Shown one piece after another: positions 53,601-62,600 of a DNA stretch of 64,000 nt. Under the pieces are notes generated by a model. That model ran no database searches, had not been told where the DNA came from, and saw only the letters and a list, made by a program, of their open reading frames with translations. Each line of letters begins with the position of its first letter. Within the stretch, counting starts at the first letter, position 1. A program made the translations under genes and the position numbers. The DNA is from Prostheceraeus crozeri (taxonomy: Eukaryota > Platyhelminthes > Polycladida > Euryleptidae), in NCBI GenBank assembly GCA_907163375.1, contig CAJQUW010002095.1:1294239-1358238 (forward strand). Direction: 5' to 3'.

Positions 53601-56600
53601 AACTCATCACCAACACAGGGCTGCCACTCTTCCGGTTTTAACCGGAATTCCGACTTTTTTTAAACTTAGCTAAGTAGTGGGAAAATGTTCTACCAAGGAG
53701 CAAATAATTTGCTTTAAGCTGCTTTCTTGAGATCGTTATGAGGCCCTTTTAGATTGTGAAGGGGCCCATTAAGAATGTGAGGAGCCCTTTATGATTTTTG
53801 TGTTAAGGTATTTGTTGTGACCAGACCGCTCTGCAGAAGCAGTCTTCGAAACATCGAACAACTGAACAATAATTTTCCTTGGTTTCATGAAAAATCTTAT
53901 CAATTAAGACGAGGTCTTGTATCGTGTGACGTCTTGGCATGATTAATAGAAAATGACAGCTGCACGAGAATAATGCCTTTTAATTTTGAATGTAAAAGTG
54001 TTGAAATGAACGAAATGAAGAAGTTTATTTTTGAAACAGTTAAGCTGATTAATCGTGCTGATTTTGCGTTATGGGAGGGGGAGGAGTCTCAGTAATACAT
54101 TCTATCTAGCCTTCAAAAGCAGTTCTTTTGAAAATAGTAGTTTTCCGAGTTATGCATTCTAGTGAACCTGGTAAAAACCGATGATTGAAAAAGCACCAGT
54201 AGCAATATTATGCCATTTATTTACTTGCTGACTGAGGATTCATTAGCATCTTTATTGCAGCAGACCCAACTTCTGTCTTAGCGCTTTCAAAACTAATCGG
54301 ATTGTGGGATATTGAATGATTTTTTACTAATTTTTTTTACTTAAAGGGGGTCCACGGCTACGCATTTTGGGGGACCCTTCTGATTTGACTTTCCGGTTTT
54401 TATTTTTGATAAGAGTGGCAGCCCTGCGCAACAGTAGGCAGTTTAGTGGTTCTGATCCCTTCGGAATACATTGTTCCTGCGCTTGCGAGCTGTTGGTAGT
54501 TCATCCTCTGAATTAATGCTGTCGGACTGTTCTTTATTTTTTGTCGAATACAAAGTTTCATTCGTAGTGGAAAAGTGTGATAGAGAAAAATGTTAAGAGA
54601 AAATATGCCGCAATTGTGATGTACTACATGTTATAGCCTGTCTAACATTTACAAAGTGCATGATGTATAGGGAAAACATAAAAATATAGATCTGTCATTG
54701 ACTGGCTGTTATAGGAATGTCAAATAAGCTTAAATTTTTATCTTTCACTTATAACAGATGATGTAGTGAACTATAAACCGTAATTTCACAAAATCAATTG
54801 ATAATTAGCGTACTTGTGAACTTTTTTGAGATCTTAAAAGTCGTCACTCCCTAGTCACCATATTCATTTATATGCATCATTGCAGACTTTTTTATAGATT
54901 AAACAAATAGGTTTGTTGAGGGGACCGCCAAAGCTGGCAACACGGTACATGTTACCATCATGTTGCACGGTGCATCGACATCACACGATGCATATTATAT
55001 TATCACAAAACATGCTGTAAATTTCAATTATGCTCGTATGTATCATTTACAGGTGCTTGAGTGGCTGTGTCAAGTTGAAGACAGGGAAAACATGGGCTTG
55101 AATGAATTGGCAGAGCAGCAGCAAGTCATTATTGATTTGTTGACAGCCAACCAGGCGTTTGGCAAGACCTGCTACAGCGAAGAGCGATTGCTTGTGATGG
55201 CTCACAAAGCTCAGTTGTAAGTGTTGTATTTTTTCTTGGAGAGCAGTGGTGGGTAGCACGTGGCCCAATCACTGCTATACGTTGATAAGTGCATCCCCAT
55301 CTGCGTTTTTTATTTTGTGAAATATTTCTTTTCTTTTGACAGTTTTCAAGTAATGGAGTTCCTGCACAGGAAGAATGGACGGTTTGTAGATATCGTGTCC
55401 TGTTACCTAGATGATCCATACAGAAAGGTAGGTGTTGTCTAATGTCTATTACTTGTTTACTGACGACTTTTAGCTTGATGTTGGTGAAGTAAATAGCTGC
55501 ATGTTATGTAATTTAAGTCTCAATTCTTGCCACAAATGTATGTTTACTTACACAAGCACATGTGTTGCAAGAAATTTCAGTTTGTCACTAGCATCGATAT
55601 GTTCCTAATTGCCCAATTATAAATATCATAAAATATAGCTTCTGTTTGACTTGGTCAAAGATCGAACTTCAACAAGATTTTTGTGTTTTTTTTCAGGATC
55701 AAGTATTCAACTATTTGAAAGAATCGCTTACAGATTCTGATGTTCCACAGAAACAGAAAGTGGAGATTAAGGCACTGTGTATGGAGCGCATAAAGGTAAA
55801 TCTAACCAAGTTCGAATGGTTCTGTTTTTGATCTTTCTTAAAGTCGCTTGTGTATGGATATAATATTGAAGCTGTCAGAATATCCACATCACATTCGTGG
55901 TAGGATAGTTAAGTGCGGCGCCTCGGTACTGAGGTGCAGAAGATCCAGGATTCGAGTCTGTCCGCCTCGAGAGGTAGCACCGTTCTCACTATAGATTACT
56001 TATCATAACCTGGTGAGAATGGCGACTATGTGAAGGCTGCCCCTTCCCTATTTTGCTAGTATGGCTTTGTGCCCTGTGTGGAGCAGGGATGACTAAATAA
56101 AACATTCATATTTTGAAGTTGAAATGACTGATCCGAGTTGAACTGAGATTCAATTGAATGATAATGCGTGCTTTCCATCGCGATGAAGTACATGGTGTGC
56201 TACTTGGCATCATTGTTGGAATCTGTTTCCCCTGAATAAACGCATATATATATATATATATATATTTATATATCCAGAAGATCCAAGCATTCACCATAAT
56301 CGCTTGCAATCATTTGCAAGCTTCATATTCCTCTTGAGGATTTCATTTGCTCAGTTTGATTTCTTTTCTATTTAGATTTTGTTTGTCTAAGTTGCTGGTC
56401 TAGTTACCGCTAACTTCATGTGATCATCGGTTCTAATAAAATTGACCTTATAGCTATTTATTTCAGTTCTGGTATAATGCGAGTATGACCTACTTATGAT
56501 CATTGAAATTGTCATGAATTAATTATCTTTGTTATTGTCATTTCATATTTTGCAGGACTTGGCAGATGCAAGTGCAGAGAAGACTGTTTCGTTACTCGTG

Positions 56601-59600
56601 AAGACATTGAACGAAAAGATCGAAACGATGGTTGGACGACTGAAGCGTCAACCGTATACTTTGTTTCTATTATTGCGAGGATACTTCGACTACTGCAGGT
56701 ATGATGAAATATGAATATTATTCGAGTTAGAAACTTGAATGTATAGCACAATCATGACTTTCCAGCTCTCGAGATTCTAGTCCGCTTCATTCTGCGGCAG
56801 CAAATCGCAATGGTGAAGGTCCTCGCTCAATAGATCCGGTCGTAAGTGAATGTTTTATTGAATTGATGGTTGAATACGATACTTCAGAATTGGAGGCTTT
56901 TCTCAGAAGCAATTCGGACTACAGGACACAAGCGGCTATTAATGTAAGTTGCAGTGATGTGAGCTTGTAGAAATTTAAGTTAAATTTTGTTTTTTCTAAT
57001 TCAGATGGTAAAGCATTGTGATGAGCCCCGAGCAATGGCTTATCTGTACGAAAAGGCGGGAAAACCTGCAGCGGCATTGGAAATCTATATTCAAGTAAGT
57101 AACCATGTTTATCACATTTCTTTTTTGTAAGTTGATAGAAGTAGCAAATGTTACTAAACAACTCATTGTATTTATGACTAATCGACAAATTGATTTTTTT
57201 TTCGTTATCACAAATGAATGAACTCTTTACCATTGCTAGTAATTATGAACTCTTTATCTATCTGATACATAAAGTAACCCATCTGAAAAATGGAAGACCC
57301 GAACATTTGATGGACCTCCATTCAAAGGCAATCCATAGAAAGTAAATTAGTTTAGGTCCACAACAAATGATAACTGGGGACATATTCTAAACCGCAATTC
57401 TTCACCGAATCTGGTATACTATAGTGCATTCATGCTTGATGTGACCACTTATATGCTTATGTTAATGCTTAATCGAAGATTTCATTTGCTCAATGATTTC
57501 ATATGGATTTCAGCTCTTCAATGCTGATTGGTCGAGTATGCTATCTAATAGAGATGACTCGGGTCAGGCGAGCATTCCTTCGATTAGCCTTGTTGAGAAA
57601 TCATTCAAGGAATGTGTCAGGGGCGCGGGAACGATTTTTTGATTGTGGGGGCAAAAAATATTGTTTCTGCTGTGACATATGTAAGCAATATACAGTTGCT
57701 CTGTTTATGACATTACTTTAGAGTCGTAGTGCAGTCTACATAAGTTTCTGTAAGTTTAAATTATGAACGCTAGATACTTTGGGTAAAGTAAGAAGTACAT
57801 AATAATGTCATGAATTTTATTGATGAAAAGTTGCAAAAACATAGAATATAAAATTGCGATACACCTATATACACAGACGAATTTAACAAAATATGGTAAA
57901 ATAGTCTAATCAAGTTGACCAAAGACAGCACGTCTCTCCGCAGTACGACTGATAAAATCGCGCATGAGCTTATTACGATCTAAAGACCGCAACACCTCTC
58001 GGTTTGTTGACATGATGGCAAGATGAGTTAGACGCTTTTGCCCGATAGTTTATCGCTGCCAAGTTTTTATTGGCAGGAATGCAGAGAAGGCTCCCTCCGA
58101 AGATGCTTTGAAGATGGCTGAGAAAGACACAGAGATAAGAGTCGAATAACCTCTGAAAATAGAGTCTGAACGAGAATGTCTTTCTGACCGATGACCTTAG
58201 CAATTTCACGTATGGTCGGTTCAGCCATTTTTTCATTTAGCATCAAATCATTCAAACTGTTGAAGCTGAAATTCCAGTCTTGTTTTGCCGAAAACAGGTG
58301 GCAGTTGAAGGTGGTCTACATGTATGTTCGGTATTGTTTGGCGCTGCCGAGCAGCTTCGAGAATCGCTTCTTCTCTAAGGACCGCTAACTTTTTAGCCAT
58401 CTGAGCAGAAGCGATCGTCCAACTCCCTCAGCATTATATCAACACCTTCATACATTGAAATTCGGATTTGATCAAACGTAGATTCACGACATTCATCCTC
58501 TCGAGCTGCGGCTATGCCATCATGACGGAATCTAGCTGGCGTCTTGGTTTGTCGCGTGGCTGGTGGAGGATCAGATTCATATTGATTGCTTTGACGGAGG
58601 CATCTTGAATATACTGAGGTAATGTTTTCCCTTACATTTACAAGCGTTTGACGCAATATCTCAATTGCTGAGAGAGAGTCGCGGGGTGAGATGTCACATT
58701 TTTGTAAAGCTCGAGCCGTTTCACCACACGGTTCGAACACCTTGCAGCATAAGTCAAGGGCAACATAGGTTTTTAGCTTTGTTCGCTTTCTTTGATAAGC
58801 TCTGAATGAGACCCTTTGACATCGGACGGACATTTTCATCATTTGATTGTTCCATGAGAGTCTCTTTTACTTCTTTGAAATTCTCCACGACATTTCGAAT
58901 TGCAACTCCGCGTACGCACCATCTAGTTTGGCTTAGTGAGACCAATAGTCTGTCTGGTGGGGTTATTTTCCTGAAACTTGGAAAGTGATCAACTTGCGTC
59001 CAATACCAAAGACTGGGTAGAATGAAATAACGGGCTTGACATAATTTTTTTAACACCAGAGGAACCCGCAGAAAAACCGCAAAGACTGGTCTTCAGCCCA
59101 ACATTCATGTTCCTCTTATCGAATGATTACGACTGTGCCCGTCATTTGCAAACTTCTTGAGAAGTATGTTGCAAATCAATTGTGGAGTTTCATTGAGGCA
59201 AATAACCTTTTGCCCAGTATTCAGTCAGCCTATCGTCGGGGCTGTTCTACGAAGACTGTACTTCTGAAAATGCTATCAGACCTACTGACGGCGATGGATA
59301 GTGGCCGGGTGTCTTTGCTGTCAACCCTAGATCAGACTTCAGCCTTCGACAGTGTAGATCATGATTTTCTTTTACGCCGTCTTTAGCATTCCTTCGGACT
59401 TTCCGGATTAGTGATTGATTGGTTCAGGTCTTATCTCAACAACCGAACAATTGTGGTGAAGTATAGATCTTCTGTCTCAACATCTCAACCTTATCTATGT
59501 GGTGTGCCTCAAGGGTCTGTCCTTGGCCCGATCTTGTTCTTAATCTATACACGCGACGTCTCAACATTAGTCCAGGGCTTTGACTTCCAGGTTCATCTCT

Positions 59601-62600
59601 ATGCAGACGACATTTTTCATTCACAGCTCATGTAGCCCATCAGATGCCCATGAATTGCAAGACAGACTATCAGAATGTGTGGATGGGGTGCATTCTTGGT
59701 TGTCGTCAAACAGAATCCTGCTAAATTCATCCAAGTCACAAATAATGTGGTGCGTCTCTCCCAAGCGACGTGGTGCGGTGCAACTTGGTCCTGTAACCTG
59801 TGTGGTGTTATGATATCTCCAGCATCCAGCATTCGATGCTTGGGAGCAATTGTCGACTCTGAGCTCAGCATGCGAGAGAACATCTCAAGAACAGTATCCA
59901 CATTTTTTTTCGGCTCTGCGACGGATAAGGTCGATACGGAGTTGCCTGACATCTGACGCGACAAGGACTTTGGCAATCACTCTGGTGCTTTCCAGATTGG
60001 ACTACTGTGTGTCATGCTATTGTGGCCTACCGGCATCTAATTTGCATCGTCTGCAGAGAGTCATAAACACCAGCGCTTGTCTCGTCTTCAACTCCGATCG
60101 CCGTTGTCACATAAGTCCACTCCTACGTCAGCTTGGTGGCTTCCCATACAAGGAAGGATTGAACGACGGATGAACTCTCTGACGTTTCAGTGTATTCAGG
60201 GCTCAGCACCAACTTATCTGTCCGTCCATCTGAGAGAGACAACAGTCAATCTGAGCAGAAGGAGACTACGTTCCGCAGATGTCAAAATGCTGGAAGTGCA
60301 GACCTGTCGACGCTCTACCTTCGGTGGCAGAAGCTTTAGCGTGCCTGCTCCTGGGCTTTGGAATGACCTACCTAGTGAATTGAGACTGGCTGGCTGTTTT
60401 AGTACTTTTAAGAGACTTTTAAATGTATATCTTTTGAACAAGTTTTTATGAAATTTGTGAAGCGGCCAAGAAATCACTTCGGTGATATAACGCCCTCATG
60501 TAATGTGCTCCGAAATAAATTAAATAAATAAATAAAATTCACGCACATTGCAAAGTAATACGTTAGTAAAGCAACACGTTATCACAGTAGAAACTTAATA
60601 CACAACCACGGAGAAGCCTGTAAGTGAGCGAAGTAATGAGCGTGGAATGATAGACGTCGACAAAAAGAAATATTGATCGATTTCAATCGTGGTAGTGACG
60701 CATGCACGCTGACGCAGCGTCTTTTTTTCATTACAGTATGCGGTTTGGCACACACTTCATACTTCCACTATTTGCATGATATTTTTCGATGTATTAAGTG
60801 TCTGTTGTTTCGAGTGTTAAAATCATTATCTTAATTCAGAAAGGTAGTCACTTGTCAGGTCAATAAATGACGAGGATTAACATCATGAACACTATACCAT
60901 TGCGTTGCGATAAACAATACGATATTTAAATCCATGAACCGATTTTTAAGGGAAATAAGTTCTTCTTTTTAATTTACGATCGGATGTTAAATCTGTTCAC
61001 TTTCGATTCTTAAGGGAAGGGTTGAATGCATGACCTGCCACTTACCATCGCAACTTGAAGGCCAAAGGCCGAAGTACAGTGCAACTTCAGTGCACTTCAG
61101 TGTATATTTATTATTTTTTTAAACAGATCAAAAAAATATACTGGTACGGAGGCACCAAGTAATTTGGTTTTTTCTTTTTATCAATAATTTACGATCGTCT
61201 AGCGTTTATTATAGATTTTACTACTTCAATTATTTATTGTGGGGGCAGGATGTATGGCTTGCCCCCAGAGAGGTTTTATTGTGGGGGCAGCTGCCCCCAC
61301 TGCCCCCATGGTTCCCGCGCCCATGGAATGTGTTGACTTCTGTCATAAAAACAGCAGGAAATTGGAATCACAAGGGGATCGGGAAGTCAGTCTGAAATTT
61401 TTCTGTTATTTGATTGTACCGCATCTCAAAATCTAATAATTATTTTGTTTTAGAAACTTTGGTTTCCAGTTCTTGACTGCATATTGGAGAAGCAAAGGGA
61501 ATTGGACACAACATCAGATACTAATCGGAATACTATTGAGTTCATTAAATCGCTATCCCAAGCAGTTATTTCCGCCATGAGTCCGCATATATCTGTTCCA
61601 GCGATTTTACAACGTATCTTACAGGTGAGAATTGCATTTAGACTCTAGCAGGGATCGAGTGGAGCTGACACACAATAAGAAATGTACATGGCTTGGTTGA
61701 TTTTAACCTATGGCTGATTTTGTGCATCAAGTAAGCCAAAAACTAACTAGAGAAAATGCAGTTTGATGAAACCAATCATCAACATTCTCTTTAGTATGCG
61801 TGCAAGTAAGGGCCTATTTTGAGTGGGATTCGAATAGTTTTAATGTGACTGATAAAGAGATTTTTAAAAACGTCAAATAAGACATGCAACCTAATAAATT
61901 GTTGCTGCCAGCTTTTAGTGTCATTCTGTGGTTTTCAGACGAATTTTATAGTCATCAATTTTCAGATTTGCCGTGTAACGCGATTTACTTTTGCCACAGT
62001 TAGCTGTCCCATGCCAGGAAATCTACATGGGACAGCTGTGGCAATTCCTTCACACCGCAGTAATGCATTGTTTTTTGCGATAGTATTATAGATGTTAGTA
62101 TAGAGGCCTACACGATTTATGCGAATCATATGTTGCAATAATAAAAAGGGCCCTGTGACATAACATCTCCGTGTTGTCCATGTAAGCATTCGACTTCATA
62201 GATGAGAATACTTAAGCCTGATTTACATCTGATATGCGCAACATTGCTATTAATGAACCTAATGATCCTCAACTCGTTGGCGTAAGAGAATTACCCCATG
62301 TTTTTGTTTTCTAACTGAGACAGACATTCTTACATTACTTTAATAGCTTCTTTGCCATAGGAATCATGTTTTAAAACTGGTTTCAAAGTGGCTTTAGACT
62401 CTTTTCAAATGTGATATGTATTTGGTTTTGAAACCGTGTTTTTGAAACTTTGCTCTATTGCATTCATAGGATCCCCTCTACGCTCATGAGAAAATGGCAG
62501 ACTTGAAGGAGATGATACTTGGCATGCTTGTCACCTTCAACTACGAGTCAACATTGCTTGGGACCTGTTGTCGAATGGTTGGACACGATCTGGTACGCAC

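Larger units (their letters stand above)
57618..61325 (-). mobile_element. hAT transposon, 3,708 bp, inserted in VPS8 exon 19
   Basis: Terminal repeats CAGGGGCGCGGGAAC (left) and CATGGGCGCGGGAAC (right, reverse complement) match at 14 of 15 bases. A perfect 8-bp duplication GAATGTGT flanks the element (57610-57617, 61326-61333). GTGGGGGCA/TGCCCCCAC motifs repeat inside both ends (57644, 61239, 61280, 61291). A hAT transposase lies on the - strand at 59056-57915. A LINE sits inside at about 59060-60537. The region 60538-61230 should be the transposase 5' side but no coding is recognised there. The short, near-perfect ends and intact duplication suggest a recent insertion, whereas the transposase is already dead, so this copy was probably moved by a related active element. 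Confidence 0.95.
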
